From the NCBI GenBank assembly GCA_947642745.1, contig CANRTU010000013.1:1-64000 (forward strand): 64,000 bases of DNA, in the 5' to 3' direction. Below, in pieces: positions 1 to 6,722 of the stretch. The notes beneath the pieces are model-generated. The model did no database searches and was not told where the DNA came from. It saw only the letters and a list, made by a program, of their open reading frames with translations. Position numbers and translations under genes: made by a program. Position 1 is the stretch's first letter, and each line of letters starts with the position of its first letter. Origin of the DNA: an uncultured Eubacterium sp. (GTDB taxonomy: Bacteria; Bacillota; Clostridia; Lachnospirales; Lachnospiraceae).

Positions 1-58
1 GATTATATCTCAAATCCTTGAGAACGGGCTGTCAACTTTTTTTATACCATATCAAGGG

Positions 59-498
59 TTATTTTTCCTCCACTTCCTTTGACTTGATGATTCCATCAGT
101 GACGCTCTCTACAATCACTAAATCCCTATCGGACAGATTATCAAGCTGCTTTTCCAACTGCCGCCGTCTGGTGCTTTTTGCCGGATCGGGCGCAGAAAGG
201 AAAAATTCATCGGTTGACACATTGAGTAAATGCACAAGGTCATAGAATACCCGTAGGCTTGGGTGCTTGCCTTTATTCTCAATGTTGGTTAAGTAGCGTG
301 GGTCAATCTCAATCATTGCGCCTGCCTGTTCACGGGTTAAGCCCTGTTTATTCCCGCAGGCAACGAGCCAGGCGGGCATGCTTGCATGCACATTTGGCGA
401 CTGCTGCGAGGGTCAAATAACCCGTAGGGTATTTGACTTCGGGCGGCTTTGATTGCCAGTCCGAAGGCCCTAAAATCGTATCTATCTTCTTTTTTACG
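59..498 (-). pseudogene. Broken XRE-family regulator of the integrative element (Tn916 Orf9-like)
   Basis: The downstream part (59-349) encodes [19 protein letters not shown] followed by a typical XRE helix-turn-helix and the tail [11 protein letters not shown], which I recognise from the Tn916 Orf9 repressor family. The usual amino end is still present further upstream: 439-498 reads RKKEDRYDFRAFGLAIKAAR in frame. Two lesions separate the parts. The expected ATG at about 499-501 is spoiled by one extra base (the minus strand reads ATAGCG where ATGCG is expected), and about 80 bp are inserted between the AIKAAR and KQGLT segments, with another one-base shift at 350. A 110-codon ORF remains (59-391), starting inside the insertion, but it lacks the first half of the HTH. 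The family represses transfer genes; this copy is probably inactive. A shortened protein with a new start cannot be excluded. Confidence 0.75.
357..438. other. About 80-bp insertion in the XRE gene, carrying a hairpin
   Basis: This segment separates two blocks that are contiguous in the Orf9 family. It contains a near-perfect hairpin (GTCAAATAACCC at 412-423, loop gta, GGGTATTTGAC at 427-437) and two GCATGC palindromes two bases apart (376-389). Its origin is unknown: a small repeat insertion or a recombination scar are both possible. Boundaries are good to a few bases because they are inferred from remembered family sequence. Confidence 0.55.
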
Positions 499-782
499 CT
501 ATCCGTTTCTTCTGACTGGAAGATTATTGTCAAAAAAATCTTAACTGATACAGCGGCAAAACACACCTTCGAATATGGTTTTTTAGATGATGTAGCAGGA
601 ACTATCAAAAAGGCACACGGACAATTTTTTTCTATTGTTCTTGTGCTTTTTTCCTGCCTGACGATATTTTTTGAATTTTTCTCCGGATTTGCAACAAATC
701 GCACCTGTGCAGCGAGTGTTAGTGCGAAATGGGAAAGAAATCTCTTATCCCCTTTCAGTTTGGCCAGAAAGGGGGTGAGATT

Positions 783-1205
783 ATGAAACCATCTTCTTTC
801 CAAAATGCTGTCCGACTTCAATTTGATTGTCTGGCAAAGCGTGTCGTTGATACGACTGTCAAGGACTATCAGAGAGAGTTAAGCCGACATGCAGCGCATG
901 TAACGCCATTTTCTGAATTGCCGGAATAAGCGTTAAGCGGTATTGGCACGACGGACGAATACGATTCCGATTATTCCTGCTTTGAAGTTTTGGGAATGAA
1001 AGTCAAGGTGAACAATGAGCAGTTGGCAGAAGCATTAAAACTATTGCCGGAGAAAAAGCTGGATATTCTGTTGATGTTTTATTTTCTAGAAATGTCTGAC
1101 GCTGAAATTGCTGACCTGCTACAGATTGACCGGACAACCTCTTTCCGAAACCGCAGAAAATCACTGGAAGAAATCAAGAAGATACTACAGGAGGATGAGC
1201 TATGA
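783..1205 (+). pseudogene. Sigma-70-like activator (Tn916 Orf7-like) with an in-frame stop
   Basis: One reading frame runs from ATG 783 (RBS AAAGGGGGTGAG) to the stop at 1203-1205 but is interrupted by TAA at 927-929 (codon 49). Upstream is MKPSSFQNAVRLQFDCLAKR; downstream, in the same frame, GTTDEYDSDYSCFEVLG and then a sigma region 4-like HTH (LPEKKLDILLMFYFLEMSD, then AEIADLLQIDR). In Tn916 and relatives the equivalent Orf7 promotes expression of transfer genes. The stop looks like a simple nonsense change, since no other shift is needed. Alternatives are readthrough, or reinitiation at ATG 990, which would give a 71-residue HTH-only protein. The stop overlaps the next gene as ATGA, so the operon arrangement is preserved. 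Confidence 0.75.
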
Positions 1206-1438
1206 AATCCGCAGAAAAGTGTCCGTCATTCACCGTTATTTCTGCTGCCGCCGACGGCGACACACAAGCAATTGAAAAGATATTAAAGCACTATGACGCT
1301 TATATCTCAAAAGCCAGCTTGCGCCCGTTGTATGACGAATACGGCAAGATCTACATAGCCGTGGATACGGAACTGAAAGGAAGAATCAGAATCGCCATGA
1401 TGGAAATGATTCTGAAATTTGAAGTTGAGATAGTGTAA
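1202..1438 (+). CDS. Conjugative-transposon helix-turn-helix protein (Tn916 Orf8-like)
   Basis: A 78-residue protein beginning MKSAEKCPSFTVISAAADGD, with the pattern AAADGDTQAIEKILKHYDAYI and a basic/hydrophobic carboxyl part. This matches the small HTH_16-type proteins that follow the Orf7 sigma-like gene in Tn916-family elements. Its ATG overlaps the stop of the preceding gene (ATGA) and an RBS (GGAGG) lies at about 1190-1195 inside that gene, so the two are translationally coupled. It probably acts with the sigma-like factor in activating transfer genes. With the sigma-like gene interrupted, its present activity is uncertain. The reading frame itself is intact. Confidence 0.75.
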   Translation: MKSAEKCPSFTVISAAADGDTQAIEKILKHYDAYISKASLRPLYDEYGKIYIAVDTELKGRIRIAMMEMILKFEVEIV

Positions 1439-1469
1439 TTTGTTTTACTTGTTCTTTGACAACTGAATA

Positions 1470-1699
1470 AAGCAATCAGATACGTTTGATATGCAGCGAG
1501 CCGACGGACGAAAACGCCATGACCGAAAGGGGGAAATCATCACAGAGCGACAATTTTCAGTGAACCGTAGGCGGCTGTTGGAAAAGCCGCTGCCATGACC
1601 TGTATATCAGAATAATGATACGCCCGTATGACACGGTTTGCCCATCAGAATGGGAATGGTGAAAATCCAGCGGAGCTTTCCAGAGCCGTCTGATTGCTT
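1470..1699 (+). ncRNA. Candidate structured RNA of the integrative element, about 230 nt
   Basis: The 335 bp between the Orf8-like gene and the next ORF have no convincing reading frame but many nested pairings. The ends form a perfect 11-bp stem (AAGCAATCAGA 1470-1480 with TCTGATTGCTT 1689-1699). Inside are TGATATGCAG (1487-1496) with CTGTATATCA (1600-1609; one G-U), a hairpin GCGGCT/AGCCGC (1571-1590) and a hairpin CCCAT/ATGGG (1641-1654). GCCATGAC occurs twice (in 1520-1600). A TTGACA at 1456-1461 could be a -35 box. The strand is inferred from the neighbours. Rfam class not identified; HEARO/omega-type and other large element-borne RNAs are possibilities I cannot test. Confidence 0.45.
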
Positions 1700-1774
1700 A
1701 TGATAACAACATTTTCTTTCATAACGTACAAGCATTTTTGCATACTTTGTAATATATTGTGGTGAGGTGATTAT

Positions 1775-1921
1775 TTGGTAAATGATACAAAAATAGTTTG
1801 CGGAAATGTTTTTAAAACAAAAGAAAAAGCGGCATTTACAAAAGAATACACACGAAAATGGACAGAATTAATCAATGAATTTGAAAGGAATAAAGGGCAG
1901 CGAATACCTGCCAAATCATAG
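1775..1921 (+). CDS. Small hypothetical protein upstream of the recombinase (TTG start)
   Basis: A 48-codon frame starting at TTG 1775, preceded by a good RBS (GTGAGGTGA, GAGG at 1764-1767, 7-nt spacer). The product begins LVNDTKIVCGNVFKTKEKAA and is lysine-rich and hydrophilic, ending GQRIPAKS. It has no ATG, so standard finders would miss it. It lies 81 bp before the serine recombinase on the same strand. In elements with large serine recombinases, small proteins next to the recombinase sometimes act as directionality factors. That role here is only inference from position; I do not recognise the family. Confidence 0.45.
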   Translation: MVNDTKIVCGNVFKTKEKAAFTKEYTRKWTELINEFERNKGQRIPAKS

Positions 1922-2002
1922 ACAGACTATCTCAAAAATGGTATAATAATATCATATAGAGATAGTTTGTTTTGTCTTCTCTGAAAAGGAGAACAAAACA
2001 TT

Positions 2003-3571
2003 ATGAGTACAAAATCTAAGGTTGCTATATATTGCCGCTTATCAGAAGAAGATAGAAACAAACAATCAGAAACAGACGACAGTAACAGTATTCAGAATCA
2101 AAAGTCAATGTTATTGCAGTATTCGTTAGAACAAGGCTGGGAAGTCACAGGAATTTACAGTGATGATGATTACGCCGGTGCAGACAGACGGCGACCAGAA
2201 TTTAACAGGCTGTTAGCAGACGCAAGAGAGCATAAGTTTGATATTATCCTCTGTAAGACACAGTCCAGATTCACCAGAGAATTAGAACTGGTGGAGAAAT
2301 ATATTCACGGATTGTTTCCCATATGGGGGATTCGATTTATCAGTATTGTTGATAATGCAGATACCGCAAATAAAGGAAATAAAAAATCAAGGCAGATTAA
2401 CGGACTTGTAAATGAGTGGTATTTGGAGGATATGTCGGACAATATCAAAAGCGTTCTGACAGACAGACGAAAAAACGGACATCATATCGGGGCATTTGCT
2501 TTATATGGATACAAAAAAGACCCGGACATAAAAGGACATTTGATTATAGATGAAGAAGCTGCACAGGTCGTCAGAGAAGTTTTTACTCTGTTTTCACAAG
2601 GGTATGGAAAGACAGCTATTGCCCGTATGCTGAATGACAGGGGGATTCCAAATCCTACGGAATACAAGCGGATTCATGGATTGCGTTATCAGCAGCCGAA
2701 AAGGAAAAACAGTACCTTATGGAAATATTTTGCTATATCGGATATGCTGGTAAATGAAATCTACATTGGTAACATGGTACAGGGGAAGTACGGCAGCGTT
2801 TCTTATAAGACAAAGCAGAATAAACCCAGACCTAAGAATCAATGGTACATAGTGGAGGGAACGCATGAACCAATCATTGACCGTGAGCTGTGGGAGAAAG
2901 TTCAGGCACTGATAGCTCAAAAGGCAAAACCATTTACGGAGGGAAAAATTGGTTTATTTGCCAGAAAAGCACGCTGTATGAATTGCGGCTATACAATGTC
3001 CTCTAATAAACAGAGAGACGGCAGACGCTATTTAAGATGTTCTAACCGTCACGTTGCGAAAGACGCTTGTATCGGTTCTTTTATTTCTGTCCCGAAACTG
3101 GAACAGGCGGTAATTGAGGAACTTAACAAGCTATCCGCAGTTTATCTCAATAAAGACGAGTTAGAGCAAAATGTAGTCTTTAACAGTGACTTGCGAGGAA
3201 ATAAAGAAACTCTCCAAAAGGAAATTGCCGTTTATCAGAAAAAAATCACAGAATACATCAAGGGTATTCGTGAATTGTATTTGGATAAGGTAAAGGGAGT
3301 TATTACAGAACAAGACTACATGGATTTATCAAAAGACTTCTCAAAGCAAAAAGACAGGCTTGAAAAACTGGTGGCAGATACGAGAGAAAGGCTTGATGTT
3401 ATCGAAAGAAAAATACAGGCTGGTGACAATAGACGTCAGTTGATTGAGCAATATACAAATCTCGAACACTTAGACAGAGAAACGGTCGAAAAGCTGATTG
3501 ATTATATACTGGTCGGCAAAAAAGACCCTGTAACTAAGGAAGTACCTGTTGAAATACATTGGAATTTCTAA
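2003..3571 (+). CDS. Large serine recombinase (TnpX/TndX-like)
   Basis: A 522-residue site-specific recombinase that should excise and integrate the element. The amino-terminal resolvase domain starts VAIYCRLSEEDR, with the nucleophilic Ser at residue 14, and continues through the DDDYAGADRRRPEF and CKTQSRFTRE segments. The central Recombinase domain (about 160-300) includes GAFALYGYKKDP. A zinc ribbon follows (C325xxC328 ... C...C to about 357), then a coiled-coil and a DUF4368-type tail ending in a EIHWNF-like sequence. Length and order match TnpX/TndX recombinases, which cut at a GA dinucleotide. The ATG has the RBS GAAAAGGAG. It is the last gene of the element, 84 bp from the junction with cotJC, and shows no lesion, unlike the regulators upstream. 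Confidence 0.92.
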   Translation: MSTKSKVAIYCRLSEEDRNKQSETDDSNSIQNQKSMLLQYSLEQGWEVTGIYSDDDYAGADRRRPEFNRLLADAREHKFDIILCKTQSRFTRELELVEKYIHGLFPIWGIRFISIVDNADTANKGNKKSRQINGLVNEWYLEDMSDNIKSVLTDRRKNGHHIGAFALYGYKKDPDIKGHLIIDEEAAQVVREVFTLFSQGYGKTAIARMLNDRGIPNPTEYKRIHGLRYQQPKRKNSTLWKYFAISDMLVNEIYIGNMVQGKYGSVSYKTKQNKPRPKNQWYIVEGTHEPIIDRELWEKVQALIAQKAKPFTEGKIGLFARKARCMNCGYTMSSNKQRDGRRYLRCSNRHVAKDACIGSFISVPKLEQAVIEELNKLSAVYLNKDELEQNVVFNSDLRGNKETLQKEIAVYQKKITEYIKGIRELYLDKVKGVITEQDYMDLSKDFSKQKDRLEKLVADTRERLDVIERKIQAGDNRRQLIEQYTNLEHLDRETVEKLIDYILVGKKDPVTKEVPVEIHWNF

Positions 3572-3614
3572 GGTTCTCATATCTGGTGTAATCGTATATC
3601 AGATATGAAGAACC
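3572..3614. repeat. Inverted repeat just inside the element's right end
   Basis: GGTTCTCATATCTG (3572-3585) pairs with CAGATATGAAGAACC (3600-3614) with one bulged base, starting one base after the recombinase stop. No T-run follows, so it is a weak terminator at best. Its position 40 bp inside the junction fits a recombinase-binding arm of the attachment site. Both readings are inference. Confidence 0.5.
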
Positions 3615-3639
3615 GTCTCTTAACCCCCAAATGTTGTAC

Positions 3640-4062
3640 TTACAAAATCGTACCATCTGCTGCCATATCTTCCGTCAGATCTGTAATGGGATCTCCTTTG
3701 GACTGGAATTCACAGGCATTAAAAGGAATGCCTCCGGCGGCCTGTGGCCAGAGAGCGAGCGTATGGTCCACATAATATTTATCAAAGCCGGAAGCCTTGA
3801 TTTCTTCCGGGGTCAGGTTGCGGGTCAGCTGGTGCACGATGGCGCAGATCATTTCCATGTGCGCCAGTTCTTCTGTACCTATATCCGTCAACAATCCCGC
3901 CACATTCCGGTAAGGCATTGTATAACGCTGTGAAAGATAGCGCATGGAAGCGGCTAATTCGCCATCCGGACCGCCAAACTGCGACAGGATGACCTGTGCG
4001 ATCTTTGGATTCGGCGTAGAGATATTGACCGGATATTCCAGCCTTTTTTCATAATTCCACAT
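3640..4062 (-). pseudogene. cotJC: Spore-coat protein CotJC (manganese-catalase-like), 3'-truncated by the element
   Basis: The product starts MWNYEKRLEYPVNISTPNPK and follows CotJC closely through GGPDGELAASMRYLSQRYTM, IGTEELAHMEMI and the GDPITDLTEDMAA motif, then ends after four foreign residues (GTIL). Normal CotJC is about 190 residues; here 136 native residues remain. Lost is the carboxyl third with the second pair of metal ligands in the manganese-catalase fold (family ARxTY and REREVVH segments), so the truncated protein should lack the di-manganese site. The ATG immediately follows the cotJB stop, so it is the third gene of an intact operon. Precise excision of the neighbouring element could restore the full gene. 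Confidence 0.88.
3655..3657. other. Right junction (attR/attL) of the integrative element within cotJC
   Basis: On the minus strand the CotJC homology reads ...TEDMAA then GAT GGT ACG ATT TTG TAA. Family members continue with AA-E-(Q/E)-K-A-R, so homology stops at GCA GA. A GA dinucleotide (3656-3657) at the break is what TnpX/TndX-type recombinases use as crossover core. The other junction lies left of the window, so the duplicated GA and the missing cotJC 3' end cannot be seen. Confidence 0.7.
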
Positions 4063-4326
4063 TTAGAAGCATCCTCCTTCCCATGGCCATGGCTGGGTTG
4101 CCCAGTGCCAGTGATCTTCATTGTTGACATTATCCAGATTCAGCGGTCCGTACTGTGCCGCATAGGTGGCAAGCGCCTGGCGGCGCAGCTGCTCATATTT
4201 CTGGAAAAAAGACAGCGCCTGTGCGTCATCCGGATGTGTATCCAGATAAAGTGCCATTTCACAGGCCATAAAGCTTACTTTGTCAATCCAGCCCAGCAGC
4301 TCTGCTTTGCTTTTTGCCTGGTTCAT
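4063..4326 (-). CDS. cotJB: Spore-coat protein CotJB
   Basis: An 87-residue protein beginning MNQAKSKAELLGWIDKVSFM, with the family core FMACEMALYLDTHPDD and a C-terminal aromatic stretch (HWHWATQPWPWEGGCF) typical of CotJB. In Bacillus subtilis it is one of three CotJ products assembled in the mother cell under SigE. Its ATG overlaps the stop of cotJA (TAATG) and its own stop abuts cotJC, so the three genes are translationally coupled. No lesion is seen; the element affects only cotJC. Confidence 0.9.
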   Translation of the reverse strand: MNQAKSKAELLGWIDKVSFMACEMALYLDTHPDDAQALSFFQKYEQLRRQALATYAAQYGPLNLDNVNNEDHWHWATQPWPWEGGCF

Positions 4327-4535
4327 TATCTCACGCTCCTTCCAAGAAATGGTTTGTCAAGTTCCGGGAACATGGTGCCTGTGTGCAGGGACCGGTCCGG
4401 ATCATAGGAATTGGTAAAATACTGCCACGGCACATTAGCGATGGCCAGATGACAGGTACATCCAGGTTCACTGCGTTTATCCGTCACTCTGGAATAAGGC
4501 GTCTGATAGTGATTGCACTGATAACAGTTATGCAT
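4326..4535 (-). CDS. cotJA: Spore-coat associated protein CotJA
   Basis: A 69-residue protein with several Cys at the start (MHNCYQCNHYQTPYSR...), then the conserved block LAIANVPWQYF and the proline/leucine segment TMFPELDKPFLGRS that marks CotJA. It is the first gene of cotJABC and the family recruits or stabilises CotJC in the coat. The RBS on the minus strand is AGGAG. A mother-cell type promoter lies about 27 bp upstream. Intact by inspection. Confidence 0.88.
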   Translation of the reverse strand: MHNCYQCNHYQTPYSRVTDKRSEPGCTCHLAIANVPWQYFTNSYDPDRSLHTGTMFPELDKPFLGRSVR

Positions 4536-4561
4536 GAGGAAAACTCCTGAATCTTTTTCTA

Positions 4562-4589
4562 TAAAGTATGCATAAACCGGGAAACTGGT
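4562..4589 (-). promoter_or_regulatory. SigmaE/SigmaK-type promoter of cotJ
   Basis: Read on the minus strand there is CATACTTTA (4570-4562), a perfect CATANNNTA and 7/8 match to CATACAHT, with AC 17 bp upstream (4589-4588) as in sigmaK promoters. Sigma E and K consensus sequences overlap; B. subtilis cotJ is SigmaE-dependent. The distance to cotJA leaves a ~20-nt leader. The 4536-4847 region thus holds divergent promoters for cotJ and for the hydrogenase. Confidence 0.5.
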
Positions 4590-4738
4590 GCATAAGTTTG
4601 AAAGAAACCATAAAACAGCGGAAAAGAAACGGAAGGCCAGTGGCGGCCGCAGTATGTACAGGCTGGCAGTAAATTACAAAAAACAGGTTTTTTTTTAAAT
4701 ACAAGAAAAAAAACGTAGATTTTGTAATATGTTTATAT

Positions 4739-4744
4739 TATAAT
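4739..4744 (+). promoter_or_regulatory. Candidate -10 box for the hydrogenase gene
   Basis: A TATAAT hexamer in an A/T-rich tract 104 bp before the hydrogenase start. No good -35 lies 16-18 bp upstream (TAGATT is the closest), so support is modest. Confidence 0.3.
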
Positions 4745-4847
4745 CAATGCATCAGGTAAAATTATGAGGAAAGTTTTCCGGAAGGATTGTTAAAAAATTA
4801 ACATTTTCCGGAAAGCAGGCAGACATTAAAAAGATGGGAGAAAGCGA

Positions 4848-6296
4848 ATGTACAATGATGAGAATGTAATCCAGATCAAACACGACGTATTGTATGAGGT
4901 GGCAAAACTGGCCTTTGAAGGGACACTGGAAGAAAAACGGGACTTTATACCAGAAAAACTGATTCCTGGTCCGGTACCGCATTTCCGCTGCTGTATTTAC
5001 AAAGAGCGGGAAATCATCCGTCAGAGGGTTCGTCTGGCAGAAGGAAAGACCGTGACGGAAAAGGATGATGGAAATGTAATCCAGGTAATCGGTTCTGCCT
5101 GTGAAGGATGTCCGATTTCCAGCTATACCGTAACAGACAACTGTCAGAACTGTCTGGGCAAGGCCTGCGTCAACGCATGTAAATTTGGCGCTATTACCAT
5201 GGGGCGTGACCGTTCTTATATTGATCCGACAAAATGTAAGGAGTGCGGCCAGTGTGCGAAAGCCTGTCCGTATAATGCCATCGTGGGTATTAAGCGTCCG
5301 TGTAAGGTAGCCTGTCCGGTGGATGCGATTACATACGACGAACATAATATTTCTGTTATAGATGAAAAGAAATGTATCCGCTGTGGCCAGTGTATTCATA
5401 AATGCCCGTTCGGCGCTATTGGTTCGGAGACATTTATTGTGGATGTTATTGAGGCGTTAAAAGCCGGCAGACATGTGTATGCCATGGTGGCTCCTGCCAC
5501 AGAAGGCCAGTTTGGCGGGGACATTACAATGCAGAGCTGGAAAAACGCTTTAAAAGAACTGGGCTTTACAGATACGATTGAAGTAGGACTGGGCGGAGAC
5601 ATGACAGCTGCCAGCGAGGCGGAAGAGTGGGTAGAAGCTTTCAAAGAAGGAAAGAAGATGACCACTTCCTGCTGTCCGGCATTTGTCAATATGGTACGCA
5701 AACACTATCCGGAACTGGCGGACAACGTATCTACCACAGTATCTCCGATGTGCGGCGTTTCCCGTATGATCAAATCCAAAGATCCGGATGCTTATACCGT
5801 ATTTATCGGGCCGTGTATCGCAAAGAAATCCGAGGTCAAAGACCAGAAGATCGAAGGCAACGCAGATGCCGTACTGACTTACAGCGAACTGCGTGTTATT
5901 ATGAAGGCAAAGGATGTCAGCTTACAGCCGGCTGATAATAATTACCAGGAGTCCAGTATTTATGGCAAACGATTTGGTAATTCCGGCGGCGTTACCGGAG
6001 CTGTGCTTCAGTGTATGAAAGAGACGAATCAGGAAATCGACGCCAAAATATGCAGGGCAAACGGAGCGGCTGAATGTAAGAAAGCGCTGCTGTTAATGAA
6101 AGTAGGCAAACTGCCGGAAGACTTTATCGAAGGTATGGCATGCGAAGGCGGCTGCGTCGGCGGGCCAAGCTGTTTCCAGGATCAGATGAAATCCAAAAAG
6201 ACAAGGGAAGCGCTGCTTTCACAGGCGGACGACAGGGAAGTACACGCCAATCTGGGTAATTACGATATGGACAAATTTTCCATGCACCGCAGCTAA
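4848..6296 (+). CDS. Monomeric [FeFe] hydrogenase
   Basis: A 482-residue cytoplasmic hydrogenase that evolves or takes up H2 with ferredoxin as partner. The amino half carries Fe-S binding Cys clusters: GSACEGCPISSY, CQNCLGKACVNAC, CKECGQCAKACP, then CKVACP and CIRCGQCIHKCP. The H-cluster domain follows with the three signature motifs TSCCPAF (L1), GPCIAKKSE (L2) and EGGCVGGPS (L3). The L2 motif starts GPC rather than the usual MPC, which together with the length fits the shorter group B-type clostridial enzymes. RBS GGGAGAAAGCG before ATG 4848. Monocistronic. The stop codon overlaps the left end of a MITE-like repeat, so the transcript's natural end was probably altered by that insertion. 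No maturase (HydE/F/G) is in the window. Confidence 0.9.
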   Translation: MYNDENVIQIKHDVLYEVAKLAFEGTLEEKRDFIPEKLIPGPVPHFRCCIYKEREIIRQRVRLAEGKTVTEKDDGNVIQVIGSACEGCPISSYTVTDNCQNCLGKACVNACKFGAITMGRDRSYIDPTKCKECGQCAKACPYNAIVGIKRPCKVACPVDAITYDEHNISVIDEKKCIRCGQCIHKCPFGAIGSETFIVDVIEALKAGRHVYAMVAPATEGQFGGDITMQSWKNALKELGFTDTIEVGLGGDMTAASEAEEWVEAFKEGKKMTTSCCPAFVNMVRKHYPELADNVSTTVSPMCGVSRMIKSKDPDAYTVFIGPCIAKKSEVKDQKIEGNADAVLTYSELRVIMKAKDVSLQPADNNYQESSIYGKRFGNSGGVTGAVLQCMKETNQEIDAKICRANGAAECKKALLLMKVGKLPEDFIEGMACEGGCVGGPSCFQDQMKSKKTREALLSQADDREVHANLGNYDMDKFSMHRS

Positions 6297-6470
6297 AGCG
6301 TATTTGAAAAATCATTCCCGGCATCTGCACTCCCCACTTTGTACCCTTCAGGGCATGATATACCCTGAAGGGCATGATACGGATTATTTTACCCGGATTT
6401 AGTCAATGCGGCCCGCTATATCATGCCCTTTAGGGTACATATGTCAGAAAGCATTTTTCAGACACGCTCT
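6295..6470. mobile_element. MITE-like repeat, copy 1
   Basis: A 176-bp non-coding element with imperfect terminal inverted repeats: AAAGCGTATTTGAAAAATC at the left, and the right end GCATTTTTCAGACACGCTCT, whose complement starts AGAGCGTGTCTGAAAAATGC. Internally it holds several copies, in both orientations, of a block like TATCATGCCCTTTAGGGTAC. A second copy is at 63065-63263. It carries no gene and would need a transposase in trans. It overlaps the stop codon of the hydrogenase gene. Confidence 0.7.
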
Positions 6471-6722
6471 AAGGCATACTATTGGAAAAGCGGGCGGGAA
6501 TGTTTGCGGGCCGTGCCGGCTGGCGGGACCGGAAAGCCATATGAAAACATCTGTTTTGTCCGGCGTTGCGGTTTTCGCAGGCAGGCATGGGTCTGTTTCA
6601 GATACGGGTTTAATTTTGTCAGCCGGTATGCGGCAGAAAGTTTGTTCTGCCAGGGCGTGTCCCGGACATGCTCCGTTACCCGGCTGTATGTTGCAGATGA
6701 AAGGAGTACGCCAGTCAGTATT

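Noticed and set aside
433..786. 117-codon + strand frame before the sigma-like gene
   Set aside because: No RBS, phenylalanine/serine-rich shadow-like composition, and antisense to the recognisable amino end of the XRE gene.
6423..6722. Amino extension of the helicase gene to 6423
   Set aside because: Begins inside the MITE, has no homology or RBS; the Q-motif starts at ATG 6723.
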